A program made the position numbers and the translations under genes. The notes beneath the pieces are model-generated. The model was given only the letters and a program-made list of their open reading frames with translations, ran no database searches and was not told where the DNA came from. Shown here in pieces: positions 8,975 through 17,479 of a stretch of DNA of 64,000 bases (its first letter is position 1; each line of letters opens with the position of its first letter). The stretch comes from Halomonas huangheensis (GTDB taxonomy: Bacteria; Pseudomonadota; Gammaproteobacteria; Pseudomonadales; Halomonadaceae): contig NZ_CP013106.1 of the NCBI RefSeq assembly GCF_001431725.1, forward strand, positions 2,232,001 through 2,296,000, given 5' to 3'.

Positions 8975-10713
8975 CGATCGCCGAGCAGGAAGCGCAGAGG
9001 GCAACCACCGATCCCCGGTATCCGCAGCATGAGGCCGCGTTGGAATCGCTTTACCTGGCGAAAGATGACTGGGCCAGAACGACAGTAGAACAGCGAATCA
9101 CCATCCTCAAGCAGATCAAGGATGCATTGCTGGTGGTTGCTGAAGACTGGGCACGGGCGGCCAGCAGCGCCAAGGGGATAGCACCTGGCAGTCCTTTGAT
9201 GGGAGAGGAGTGGTTAGCCGGCCCGGGCGCGATGATGGCTGGGTGCAATGGCTTGATTGCGACTCTGGAGCAGATCGAGGGTAAGGCATTCCTTGATAGC
9301 ATTCGTCGACGCCATATGCCCGGTGGACGTTTAGCACTGCGAGTGATGCCATCGACGCTCTGGGATCGTCTGCTGTTGTCGGGGGTAACGGCTGATGTAT
9401 GGATGCAGCCTGGCATTTCGGAGAGCAATCTCGCTGAGCATGCGGCATTGATCTACGACGTGCCCATGGAGCAACGTCACGGCAAGGTGGCGCTGATTCT
9501 GGGCGCTGGTAACGTTGCCTCGATTGCGCCTCTGGACGTGTTCCACAAGTTGTTTATCGAAAACCAGGTCTGCCTGCTCAAGTTGAACCCGGTAAACGAT
9601 TACCTGTTGCCGTTGCTGGAAAAAGCGTTGGCAGTGCTGATCGACCGCAATGCGCTACACATCGTCAAGGGCGATGGCGCAGTCGGTGCATGGTTGACTG
9701 AGCACCCCTGGGTTGAGGAAATGCATATCACCGGCTCCCAGACCACGCATGACGCCATTGTCTGGGGGACTGGCGACGAGGCGAAACGCAATCGTGAGGC
9801 TGGCACTCCACGTAACAGCAAGCGGTTTACTTCTGAACTGGGCGCAGTGTGTCCGACGATTGTCGTTCCCGGCCCCTGGAGCAAGGCGGACATCGCTTTT
9901 CAAGCCGAACAGCTTGCCACTCAGAAACTGCACAACTCCGGCTTCAACTGTGTAGCTTGTCAGGTGTTGATAATGCCGCGTAGTTGGAAGCATGGAGCTG
10001 AGCTGATCGAGAGAACCTCAAGTGTTATGGCACGCTCTACACGTCCAGCATATTACCCGGGCGTCGAGGATCGGTTGGCAGCCTTCCAGGCTGAAGCGGG
10101 TAATAGTACTGAGGTGTCACGTGGGGATGCGCCTCCGGTGACGATTGCCGAGACCGCTGATTCCGATTACTTCCGAAAGACGGAAGTGTTTGGCCCCGCC
10201 ATGTCGATAACCGAGTTGGATGCCGCCGATGCCGAGAGCTTTCTGCGCGCGGCGATTGATTACGCCAATCAGGAGTTACATGGCACCCTGGGAGCCAACA
10301 TTGTCATTCATCCCGCGACACGGCGAGCAATCGGCAAGCAACGCTTCAACGAACTTCTCAGTGAACTGCGTTATGGCACCATTGCCATCAATAGCTGGTC
10401 GGGGGTCGGTTTCCTGCTGGCCCAATGTCCTTGGGGGGCATTCCCCGGCCATAGCCTGCAGGATGTGCAAAGCGGCATAGGCACCGTGCATAATAGCTTC
10501 ATGTTGGAAAAGACCGAACGCACTGTGGTCGAAGCGCCATTCCGGCCTTTTCCCCGCAGTCTGGCGAGTCGGCGACCGACACTGTTGCCAAAACCGCCTT
10601 GGTTCATCACCAACAGTAGACAGGATAAGGTGGCGCGGCTGTTGGTCGATTTTTACCATAGCCCTGGCTGGCACAAGGTGCCGCGAATCTTCTATCACGC
10701 CATCCTGGGATAG
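8971..10713 (+). CDS. Atypical aldehyde dehydrogenase
   Basis: A 580-residue protein, longer than the usual ~480-500 residues. The NAD-binding fold is visible (LILGAGNVASIAPLDV, HITGSQTTHDAIVWG). The candidate general base is Glu289 in ELGAVCP and the catalytic Cys is 327 or 330 in NSGFNCVAC. The C-terminal ~80 residues after the family core are Pro/Arg-rich and unusual. Expected reaction: aldehyde to acid (or acyl-CoA) with NAD. It is the third gene of the operon, overlapping the ligase by 4 bp, and would link the alcohol dehydrogenase product to the ligase substrate. The divergent active-site context leaves the exact reaction uncertain. Confidence 0.75.
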   Translation: MTIAEQEAQRATTDPRYPQHEAALESLYLAKDDWARTTVEQRITILKQIKDALLVVAEDWARAASSAKGIAPGSPLMGEEWLAGPGAMMAGCNGLIATLEQIEGKAFLDSIRRRHMPGGRLALRVMPSTLWDRLLLSGVTADVWMQPGISESNLAEHAALIYDVPMEQRHGKVALILGAGNVASIAPLDVFHKLFIENQVCLLKLNPVNDYLLPLLEKALAVLIDRNALHIVKGDGAVGAWLTEHPWVEEMHITGSQTTHDAIVWGTGDEAKRNREAGTPRNSKRFTSELGAVCPTIVVPGPWSKADIAFQAEQLATQKLHNSGFNCVACQVLIMPRSWKHGAELIERTSSVMARSTRPAYYPGVEDRLAAFQAEAGNSTEVSRGDAPPVTIAETADSDYFRKTEVFGPAMSITELDAADAESFLRAAIDYANQELHGTLGANIVIHPATRRAIGKQRFNELLSELRYGTIAINSWSGVGFLLAQCPWGAFPGHSLQDVQSGIGTVHNSFMLEKTERTVVEAPFRPFPRSLASRRPTLLPKPPWFITNSRQDKVARLLVDFYHSPGWHKVPRIFYHAILG

Positions 10714-10878
10714 CGGGAAGCTGAGACTGGCCAGAGCTGGATGTTATCCCGAAGGCGTGAATCACGCGCATGCAGATCGTCTTCGGGCTCCGGCTCACGG
10801 GAGGAGAGCATTGCAGGGTGACAGGGCAGGGTGCAGGAGTATGTACTGATCTCCGCGGATACCAGAGCAGACGAACAC

Positions 10879-11520
10879 ATGAATCAACAACTGTCAGACC
10901 CGGAAACAAGGCTTGAGGAACGCGCGCGGCGCAAGGCGGCGAAGCGTGAGTCGAAGAAGACGGAAATTGCTGTCAGTACTCTGGATGCGCTGAAGCGCAT
11001 TGGGTATGCCAATACCACCATGCGGGATATTGCTGCGCATTCCGGCATGTCACTGGGCAGTTTGACCTACTACTTCACCGACAAGGCAGAGCTGATCACC
11101 TATTGTGTGCGCCTCTACAAGTCCGAGTTCATCGGTCGCATCGAGGATGCCGTACGTATCCACCATGATACCGGTAAGGTGCTCGACAGCCTTGCCGAGG
11201 AATTGGCGCGCTCGATCACCGATGATCTGTCTACCCATCGGCTGTGGTACGACATTCGCAGCCAGGCGATGTTTGATCCGGCATTCCGACCGGTGGTGGC
11301 GGAGATCGAGGACAAGTTGAAGGAAACGGTAGGGATTGCGCTACAGGCTGCTGGGATGCAGGACGAGTACTTCTCACAACTTGGTTATGCCATGCTCGAC
11401 GGCGTGTTTCGCTTGTTACTGCAGAACACTTCAGGCGATGAGCAGCAACACGAGCAACTGGTACGCCAGCTACGCTCTGCGCTGACAGGCATCGTCCAGA
11501 TGAAATCCTCATCATCGTGA
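10879..11520 (+). CDS. TetR-family repressor
   Basis: About 213 residues from the ATG at 10879. The N-terminal helix-turn-helix is clear: residues ~28-70, GYANTTMRDIAAHSGMSLGSLTYYF, followed by a ligand-binding helical domain. The HTH resembles BetI-like members. A GTG start at 10831 would add 16 residues but has its purine stretch too close; neither start has a strong ribosome-binding site. It lies 165 bp after the alcohol-oxidation operon on the same strand and is the obvious candidate regulator of that operon and of aidB. Confidence 0.82.
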   Translation: MNQQLSDPETRLEERARRKAAKRESKKTEIAVSTLDALKRIGYANTTMRDIAAHSGMSLGSLTYYFTDKAELITYCVRLYKSEFIGRIEDAVRIHHDTGKVLDSLAEELARSITDDLSTHRLWYDIRSQAMFDPAFRPVVAEIEDKLKETVGIALQAAGMQDEYFSQLGYAMLDGVFRLLLQNTSGDEQQHEQLVRQLRSALTGIVQMKSSSS

Positions 11521-11688
11521 TTACGGCTGGCGCATGATCATATCTTTCTGACCGCTTTTCGTGGCGAATGCCGGCATGGCTCCGAGTGCCTCAGGTACCG
11601 GGAGTGCCGGTGGCAGGGAAGATAGGCCCTATGGGACGACGTGCAGTCGCTGTGGAGGTATAATCGACGCAACAATCTCGGAGGCGTC

Positions 11689-12114
11689 ATGACCAGCATT
11701 ACCACCGCAGAACAGGCTCAGCAGGAACTGCTCGAGGAGTTCGAACTGTTCGACAACTGGATGGACCGTTATCAGTACATCATCGACCTGGGCAAGGCTC
11801 TACCGAGCTTTCCTGATGACTGGAAAACCGATGAGCTGAAGATCCAGGGGTGCCAGTCGAATGTCTGGGTACATCACGAGCGGCAGGGCGACAATCTGCA
11901 CTTTGATGCCATTTCGGATGCGGCGATTGTCTCGGGGCTCATCGCCGTACTCATGCGCATCTACAATGATCGTCAACCTGCTGACATTGTTGCGACCAGC
12001 CCGCACTTCCTGAAAGATCTTGGTCTCGATAAGCACTTGTCTCCAACACGCAGTAATGGCCTCAATGCGATGCTGGAGCGTATCTATCTGGTCGCTCGCC
12101 AGGAGCAGTCGTAA
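11689..12114 (+). CDS. sufE: SufE-type sulfur acceptor
   Basis: A 141-residue SufE/CsdE-family protein that accepts persulfide sulfur from a cysteine desulfurase and stimulates it during Fe-S cluster assembly. The catalytic Cys lies in KIQGCQSNVW (near residue 53), the conserved position of the family; the C-terminal LGLDKHLSPTRSNGL segment is also characteristic. GGAGG precedes the ATG at 11689; the frame extends further up without family similarity. No sufS, sufBCD or csdA is adjacent, so its desulfurase partner must be encoded elsewhere. The downstream GNAT gene follows after 32 bp and may be cotranscribed. Confidence 0.9.
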   Translation: MTSITTAEQAQQELLEEFELFDNWMDRYQYIIDLGKALPSFPDDWKTDELKIQGCQSNVWVHHERQGDNLHFDAISDAAIVSGLIAVLMRIYNDRQPADIVATSPHFLKDLGLDKHLSPTRSNGLNAMLERIYLVARQEQS

Positions 12115-12146
12115 CCCTGTTTTCGTGCTCGAGAGGAGGAGGATCG

Positions 12147-12680
12147 ATGGAGCTATGCGTGCGTGATGCTACTGATGTGGATATGCCGGCAGTCCAACAA
12201 GTTTATGCGCATCACGTCCTCCACGGTCTTGCTTCCTTCGAGGAAGTACCGCCCTCGACCAGCGAACTGCTGACGAGGCGTGCCGTCATACTGGATGCCG
12301 GACTGCCGTATCTCGTTGCCGAACAGCATGGTGAGGTAGTTGGCTATGCCTATGCTGCCAGCTATCGACCGCGAGCCGCATATCGATTCACTGTAGAGAA
12401 TTCCGTGTATATCGCCGCAGGTCAGGAAGGTAATGGCATCGGCAGTATTCTGCTGGATGCATTGATTCGGCATTGCGAACAGGGGCCCTGGCGTCAGATG
12501 TTGGCGGTTATCGGCAACAGTGAGAACGCGGCCTCTATCGCTTTGCACCGTCGTATGGGGTTCACGGTAGTCGGGACCTTCGAAGCGGTGGGCTTCAAAC
12601 ATGGCCGTTGGGTGGATAGCGTTCTGATGCAGCGTGCGCTGGGCGATGGCGCGAGTTGCTACCCTTGCGAGTCACGTTGA
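12147..12680 (+). CDS. GNAT acetyltransferase, phosphinothricin acetyltransferase-like
   Basis: A 177-residue N-acetyltransferase. It begins with VRDATDVDMPAVQQVYAHHV, the typical opening of the Pat/Bar/YncA group, has the substrate segment ASFEEVPPS, the acetyl-CoA loop GQEGNGIGSILL in place of the usual Q/R-x-x-G-x-G/A, and a C-terminal LHRRMGFTVVGTFEAVGFKHGRW block. Relatives acetylate phosphinothricin, methionine sulfone or sulfoximine; most genomic members probably detoxify amino acid analogues. GAGGAGGAGG precedes the ATG. The last ~12 residues (Cys-containing) exceed the family. Confidence 0.85.
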   Translation: MELCVRDATDVDMPAVQQVYAHHVLHGLASFEEVPPSTSELLTRRAVILDAGLPYLVAEQHGEVVGYAYAASYRPRAAYRFTVENSVYIAAGQEGNGIGSILLDALIRHCEQGPWRQMLAVIGNSENAASIALHRRMGFTVVGTFEAVGFKHGRWVDSVLMQRALGDGASCYPCESR

Positions 12681-12696
12681 ATCTTTCAATCGGGGT

Positions 12697-12999
12697 TCAA
12701 TCCGGTCTGTCTGTTCGCGTGCGAAACTGCTCATCGAGTTCCGGGTCTTCCTGACACATTCTTTCGCTGGGGCCTCCCGGGACCGGATCTATTCCGCTCC
12801 TTGACCACGGATGACAGCGCAACAGGCGCTTGAAAGCCATCCAGCCGCCCTTGAAGGGGCCATGCACACTGATCGCTTCACTGGCGTAATGCGAGCAGCT
12901 CGGCCAGTAACGGCAGCGTGGCCCCAGTATCGGGCTGATTACCCATTGATAGAAGCGTATCGGCAGGATGAACAGCCCGCCAGCCAGCCGTTTCACCAT
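12697..12999 (-). CDS. yidD: YidD membrane insertion efficiency factor
   Basis: A 100-residue YidD protein: [20 protein letters not shown] followed by [13 protein letters not shown] and the [14 protein letters not shown] block with the conserved Cys residues. Family members assist YidC-dependent insertion of inner membrane proteins through an amphipathic N-terminal helix. The chosen start is the ATG at 12999; an alternative ATG at 13047 would overlap the end of hisI by 20 bp. Neither has a clear ribosome-binding site. YidD usually sits between rnpA and yidC; here it is next to hisI, away from that cluster. The ~30-residue acidic tail is variable in the family. Confidence 0.85.
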   Translation of the reverse strand: MVKRLAGGLFILPIRFYQWVISPILGPRCRYWPSCSHYASEAISVHGPFKGGWMAFKRLLRCHPWSRSGIDPVPGGPSERMCQEDPELDEQFRTRTDRPD

Positions 13000-13027
13000 G
13001 GCTGGCGGTTGGTGCTTACGTGACGGA

Positions 13028-13474
13028 TCAGGCGCCTGGTTTGCCATACAGTGCGTCGGGATCGATGAGAGGGGTAGTGGTGATCCGTGCCTCATCACCT
13101 TCCAGTGCGATGTAGAAGCAGCTTCTGCGGCCGGTATGGCAGGCAGGACCGGTCTGTTCCACTTGCAGCAGCAGGGTGTCGCCGTCACAGTCCAGCGCGG
13201 CTCCCTTGAGATGTTGCTGCTGTCCCGAGGATTCTCCCTTGCGCCAGAGCTTGTTGCGCGAGCGGGAAAAATAGCAGACACGACCGGTGTGCAATGTTTC
13301 CTCGAGCGCCTCACGGTTCATCCACGCCATCATCAATATCTCGCCGCTGTCATGCTGCTGGGCGATCGCCGGGAGCAAACCATCAGCATTGAAGCGCACG
13401 GCAGCCAGCACATCACTCAGGTTGTGGCGGCTATCCACCGGCGCTCGCTCGAGTTCCTTGAATAGGGTCGTCAT
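13028..13474 (-). CDS. hisI: Phosphoribosyl-AMP cyclohydrolase
   Basis: A 148-residue stand-alone HisI, the third step of histidine synthesis (opening of the adenine ring of phosphoribosyl-AMP), a cytoplasmic Zn/Mg enzyme. Visible signatures: [36 protein letters not shown], the metal ligands in [11 protein letters not shown] and the [11 protein letters not shown]n cysteines. No HisE domain is fused; the pyrophosphohydrolase must be encoded elsewhere. The start at 13474 (MTTLFKEL) matches the family; the frame extends to 13531 with no support. Downstream yidD follows closely and may be cotranscribed. Confidence 0.93.
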   Translation of the reverse strand: MTTLFKELERAPVDSRHNLSDVLAAVRFNADGLLPAIAQQHDSGEILMMAWMNREALEETLHTGRVCYFSRSRNKLWRKGESSGQQQHLKGAALDCDGDTLLLQVEQTGPACHTGRRSCFYIALEGDEARITTTPLIDPDALYGKPGA

Positions 13475-13561
13475 GCTGTCATTTCCCGTGACGTATGGGT
13501 GGCTGAAGATCAAAGTAGATGAGCTGAACACCAGCTGGCCAGCAACTCGCGTGGCCGAAAA

Positions 13562-13999
13562 TCAGTGTGGCTGACAATTGTGGCACAGACCGAGCAGCTC
13601 GATCGTCTGGCGCTGGACCTGAAAACCGAGTGATTTGGCACGAGCGGTGAGCTGATCATTGACGTCATCCAGATGTAGCTCTTCAACGTGTCCGCATTCA
13701 CGGCAGATCAGCAACTGGAAACGGTGGGTATGCTCGGGGCAAGGGCAGGCGACGTAGGCATTGAGAGACTCGATGCGATGTACCAGCCCCTGATCAATGA
13801 GAAAGTCGAGCGCACGATAGACAGTGGGGGGCCGTGCCGCAGCATGGTCCTGAGCGAGCAGGTCGAGTAGATCATAGGCCTTGAGCCCACCACTGGTGTC
13901 GGCGATCAACTCCAGTACACGACGCCGGATTGGCGTGAAGCGAACGCCGCGGCGCGCACAGTGCTGTTCGGCCTGATGAAGCAGGGCAGTTTCTGTCAT
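13562..13999 (-). CDS. zur: Fur-family zinc uptake regulator
   Basis: A 145-residue Fur-superfamily repressor of the Zur group. The winged helix is residues ~20-80 (RFTPIRRRVLELI, RPPTVYRALDFLIDQGLVHRI). The structural zinc site is two CxxC pairs, Cys99/Cys102 (ICRECG) and Cys139/Cys142 (LCHNC). The CPCPEHTHRF segment corresponds to the regulatory metal site. The absence of the Fur-type HHDH motif supports Zur over Fur. GGGA precedes the ATG at 13999. No znuABC is in the window, so its targets lie elsewhere; Zur genes are often near znu operons but not always. Confidence 0.85.
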   Translation of the reverse strand: MTETALLHQAEQHCARRGVRFTPIRRRVLELIADTSGGLKAYDLLDLLAQDHAAARPPTVYRALDFLIDQGLVHRIESLNAYVACPCPEHTHRFQLLICRECGHVEELHLDDVNDQLTARAKSLGFQVQRQTIELLGLCHNCQPH

Positions 14000-14036
14000 G
14001 ATGTCCCGGTCACAAGAATCAGGCGTCTAGTCTACG

Positions 14037-14060
14037 CGCTGGCCGATGTTCGGGCCAGCG
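14037..14060. other. Intergenic hairpin between zur and the ATP-grasp gene
   Basis: Exact 8-bp arms CGCTGGCC (14037-14044) and GGCCAGCG (14053-14060) with an 8-base loop lie just past the end of the ATP-grasp gene on the minus strand. There is no T-run on either side, so it may be a factor-dependent end or mRNA-stabilising stem rather than an intrinsic terminator. Confidence 0.4.
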
Positions 14061-14078
14061 GCGGATACGGGTCGATTA

Positions 14079-15062
14079 TCAGACGACGGCTTCCAGAGCA
14101 TCGCTCTGCAACTCACCCTGACGGGCGAATTCATGCTGGGCGAAAGCGACACGTTCGGCGACCGGCACTCCCTCTGGTTGCTGTTCGATCAACTCAAGAC
14201 GTTCCCGCAACCCTTCACCATTGGCCATCTGAATGGCGAGGCCTGGGCGTGCGTTGAGTTCCAGCAGCATTGGGCCGTGGTCCCGATCAAGGACCATATC
14301 GGTACCCAGGTAGCCAAGCCCGGTCATCTCATAGCAGCTTGAAGCCAGCTCGAGCAGCGTATCCCAGCCAGTGATGTGTAAACTGGCCAACTCATGGCCA
14401 GTATCCGGGTGGTCTGTACGCGGACGATCGAATTGCACGCCGCGCACAGCACGACCACTGGCAATATCGATACCAACGCCCACCGCGCCCTGGTGCAGGT
14501 TGGCCTTGCCATCTGATGCCGCCGTGGACAGACGCATCATCGCCATCACCGGGTAACCCTTGAATACGATGACGCGAATGTCCGGCACACCTTCATAAGA
14601 GTAGGCTGCGAAGCTGGTATCGAAGTTGATCAGCGCTTCGACCAGCGCAACATCCGGGGCTCCACCCAACGAGTAGAGACCGGAAAGGATATTCGACACG
14701 TGGCGCTCGATATCCTTGATATCGAGCTCGGCACCGCTGGGCTTGATGAAGTGTTTACCCTCGACGCGTTCGATAACAAGGATTCCCTTGCCACCACTAC
14801 CTTTCGCCGGCTTGATGACGAAGCCATTGTGACCAGCGAGCATCTCGGCGATATGCTTGACCCCAAACTGGGTGGTCACCGTCCCGATCAACTGCGGGGT
14901 AGCGATTCCGTATTCCTGCGCCACCAGCTTGGTCTGCAGCTTGTCATCAACCAGCGGATATAGCTTGCGGTCGTTATAGCGGCCTATGTAGCGAATATTC
15001 CGCCGGTTCATGCCGATGATGCCCTTGGCGCGAAGCTTGCTGGGCATAGTCCAGTTCTTCAT
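14079..15062 (-). CDS. RimK-like ATP-grasp alpha-L-glutamate ligase homologue
   Basis: A 327-residue ATP-grasp protein of the RimK-related group found next to 7TM/transglutaminase genes. Visible elements: an N-terminal substrate domain (KLYPLVDDKLQTKLVAQEYG), the ATP-grasp lysine and glycine loop FVIKPAKGSGGKGI (near residue 87), and the Mg/ATP site LLELNARPGLAIQMAN. RimK adds glutamates to ribosomal protein S6; the substrate of this group is unknown. Its ribosome-binding site GGAGG lies inside the end of the upstream gene and the gap is 3 bp, indicating tight coupling. Confidence 0.85.
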   Translation of the reverse strand: MKNWTMPSKLRAKGIIGMNRRNIRYIGRYNDRKLYPLVDDKLQTKLVAQEYGIATPQLIGTVTTQFGVKHIAEMLAGHNGFVIKPAKGSGGKGILVIERVEGKHFIKPSGAELDIKDIERHVSNILSGLYSLGGAPDVALVEALINFDTSFAAYSYEGVPDIRVIVFKGYPVMAMMRLSTAASDGKANLHQGAVGVGIDIASGRAVRGVQFDRPRTDHPDTGHELASLHITGWDTLLELASSCYEMTGLGYLGTDMVLDRDHGPMLLELNARPGLAIQMANGEGLRERLELIEQQPEGVPVAERVAFAQHEFARQGELQSDALEAVV

Positions 15063-15065
15063 CTC

Positions 15066-16580
15066 TCAGTCCTCCGTCACCGGTTTGAAGCGGCGCAGCT
15101 CGAGGAGACGATAACCGGTGTAGTTACCCAGCAACAGAATGCAGGCCATCAGGATCAACTGGACACCGAGGAAGTTGAAAGTGATATGACGAATCCACGG
15201 ATTATTCATGGCAAGGTAGGCCAGTACCGCGGTAATCAGACTGCCTCCGCCCTGGATCAGCACTTCCTTGGGGCCTTCCTCTTCCCAGAGGATCGACATT
15301 CTCTCAATAGTCCATGAGAGGATGATCATCGGGAAGAAGGTGATGGTCAGGCCGGCATTGAGTCCAAAACGGTAAGCCGCCACGGTGAATATCGAGATGA
15401 TCGCAATCACCGTTATTATCACCGCGGTAACTCGCGCTACCAGTAATAGGTTGAGATGCGAAAGATAACTTCGGATGACCAGTCCAGTCGCCACCACCAG
15501 CAGGAAGCCGAGCAAACCGGTCAGCAGTGAGGTCTGAATGAATGCCAATGCGATCAGCACCGGCATGAAAGTACCGGATGTCTTGAGGCCGACCAGAACT
15601 CGCAGGAGCACCACCACCAGAGCGCCGATCGGGATCAGCAGAATGGTCTGGAACAACGCCTGCTCTTCCAGTGGCAGGCTGTGAATCGAGAAGTTCAGCA
15701 ACGTATCACTGTCCTTGGCCTGCTGAGTTCTCACTGCCGAGGAGGCTGACTGGTTGCGTACCAGCATCGAGAAGGAGATGTGTGAATTGCTGCCGCCCTC
15801 AACCTCGAGTACTGCGTTACCGGCACCTTCCCACATCAGCAGGTTATCGGGACGCCGCTGCTCACCGGTTGCGGGATTGAACAGCGCCTGCTTGTCACCA
15901 TCATAGACCTGTACCCATGGGGTGAGGCTCTGCCGCCGACGCCCGCTTTCCAGTATCAACACGCTGACGTCACGTGCCGAAACACCCGCCTGGTTGAGTA
16001 GACGTACCAATAGAGGCACGCGGTCAAACTGAGTGAGCAGCAAGCGTGCGTTTTCCCCTTGTTCGTCGTCGGTAAACTCTCCCAGCAACTGCTGCGCAAA
16101 GGTGAAAGCATCGGAGGAGCGAGCCCATGCCTGGTCGATTACCTGCTTCGCGGCAGTGTCATAAGGGCGCTGCCAGACGACGTCCTGCACCGGAGGCGGT
16201 GGGGGAGCGCTCATGGCCTTGTTGGAGTTGCTGGTCACCAGTAGCTGTGAGCTGTAATAGAGACGCTGGTCTCCCTCTGCATTGCGCGTAGACCATACGG
16301 CACGGCGACCGCCATTCTGCTCTTCAAAGCTCAGGCCATAGCCAGGCGATGCAGTGTGCTCGGTGACAATGCGGAAACCGGGCTGCGAGGAGGGCAGCGC
16401 CATATTGACCTTGGCCGGACCGCCATTGCCATCAAAAGTGACCTGGGCTTCGATATCCCAGACCTGGCGTTGCTCACCTGGCGTCCAGGGGACCTCGAAC
16501 TCGACATGACGATGAATGCTCATGGCGATACCTACCACCATCAGCAGGGCAACAATGAAATAGAACGGGAATCTGGACAT
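15066..16580 (-). CDS. 7TM membrane protein with inactive transglutaminase-like domain
   Basis: A 504-residue inner membrane protein. Residues ~4-20 form an N-terminal hydrophobic anchor (FYFIVALLMVVGIAM), residues ~20-300 form a periplasmic inactive-transglutaminase-like domain, and the C-terminal ~200 residues contain about seven hydrophobic helices. This is the known Transglut_i_TM plus 7TM_transglut architecture. The start at 16580 has AAGGAAG upstream; the frame extends to 16628 without support. It is transcribed between the retropepsin-like lipoprotein and the ATP-grasp ligase, a conserved gammaproteobacterial trio. Inferred role: a membrane sensor or scaffold working with the ligase; no substrate is known to me. 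Confidence 0.85.
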   Translation of the reverse strand: MSRFPFYFIVALLMVVGIAMSIHRHVEFEVPWTPGEQRQVWDIEAQVTFDGNGGPAKVNMALPSSQPGFRIVTEHTASPGYGLSFEEQNGGRRAVWSTRNAEGDQRLYYSSQLLVTSNSNKAMSAPPPPPVQDVVWQRPYDTAAKQVIDQAWARSSDAFTFAQQLLGEFTDDEQGENARLLLTQFDRVPLLVRLLNQAGVSARDVSVLILESGRRRQSLTPWVQVYDGDKQALFNPATGEQRRPDNLLMWEGAGNAVLEVEGGSNSHISFSMLVRNQSASSAVRTQQAKDSDTLLNFSIHSLPLEEQALFQTILLIPIGALVVVLLRVLVGLKTSGTFMPVLIALAFIQTSLLTGLLGFLLVVATGLVIRSYLSHLNLLLVARVTAVIITVIAIISIFTVAAYRFGLNAGLTITFFPMIILSWTIERMSILWEEEGPKEVLIQGGGSLITAVLAYLAMNNPWIRHITFNFLGVQLILMACILLLGNYTGYRLLELRRFKPVTED

Positions 16581-16687
16581 GGGTCTTCCTTGCGGGGAGC
16601 GTAAGGCCGGAAACATCCTCTCGAGCACATTTCCGGCTCATGCATCCAGCAACCAGAGCCTGGCTGGCTGTCTTTTGTGCGTACGGC

Positions 16688-17479
16688 TTATTCGCCGTCA
16701 GTAAATTCCGGGCGCTTGTGAAGATTACTCTGAGAGACATCGACGATGGCGATATCCATCAGGAAGCGCCTTCCGAGCAACACGGGGAAATCATCACTCG
16801 GGCGGTCACTGAGAATGAAATCAACCTGTTCACGGATCGGGCCAAGGGTCATCAGCAGGCTGACCACGGGACGTGCCTCTTCCCCGGATTCCTGCGCGAT
16901 TGTAGCCTCACGCTCGATGGGCGCTTCAATCCACTCATCGCGAACACTGTTGACGACGTCATCTGCGTCGTTGAGACCCAGCTTGAAGCGCACCCAGGAT
17001 TCACCGTCACGTTCAAAATTGGTGATTTCACGCGCAGAAATGATCGAGGTGTTGGCTCCCGAAGCGACTCGCGCATTGAGGTATGTACCGACACTCGGCA
17101 GACCTATCCACTCGCTGCGTCCCAACAGTTCCTTGTTGGCAAGGCCCTCCATCGCGGGCTGACACTGGCTAAGGGCAGGCTGCGCCTTTTGAGGAGCCGT
17201 ATCCATCGAGGCGAGCTGGCTGCGCAAACTGCGTAGCTGGGAACCGACTTCGCGAATATCTGCAGTCATAGCCGCGTTCTGGGCAGAGGTACCTGCAAGC
17301 AACTGCTGGCTGGCACTGCACTGGCCAGCAATCTGCGCTTCGAGGCGTGACATGCCGGCATTGAACTCGACTGGAGTGACGGGATTCGGCGGAGGCGTAC
17401 GATCGACCGGCGCCAAGGCGCACCCACCCAACAGTAGGGCGCCCGCGAGGGGAAGGAGGGGAAACGGTCGAAAGAGCAT
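16688..17479 (-). CDS. Retropepsin-like lipoprotein lacking the catalytic Asp
   Basis: A 263-residue predicted lipoprotein. The signal is LFRPFPLLPLAGALLLGGCA with a lipobox LGGC; a Gln/Ala/Leu-rich stretch (residues ~40-100) probably forms a coiled coil; the C-terminal ~150 residues match the family historically named ATP-dependent zinc protease (PF05618), a single-domain retropepsin fold. Members carry V-D-T/S-G-A at the active site. Here the sequence is ARVASGANTS, with a GCT codon, so Asp is replaced by Ala and proteolysis should be lost. It is the first gene of the trio with the 7TM and ATP-grasp genes. The start at 17479 is set by the signal peptide. Confidence 0.8.
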   Translation of the reverse strand: MLFRPFPLLPLAGALLLGGCALAPVDRTPPPNPVTPVEFNAGMSRLEAQIAGQCSASQQLLAGTSAQNAAMTADIREVGSQLRSLRSQLASMDTAPQKAQPALSQCQPAMEGLANKELLGRSEWIGLPSVGTYLNARVASGANTSIISAREITNFERDGESWVRFKLGLNDADDVVNSVRDEWIEAPIEREATIAQESGEEARPVVSLLMTLGPIREQVDFILSDRPSDDFPVLLGRRFLMDIAIVDVSQSNLHKRPEFTDGE

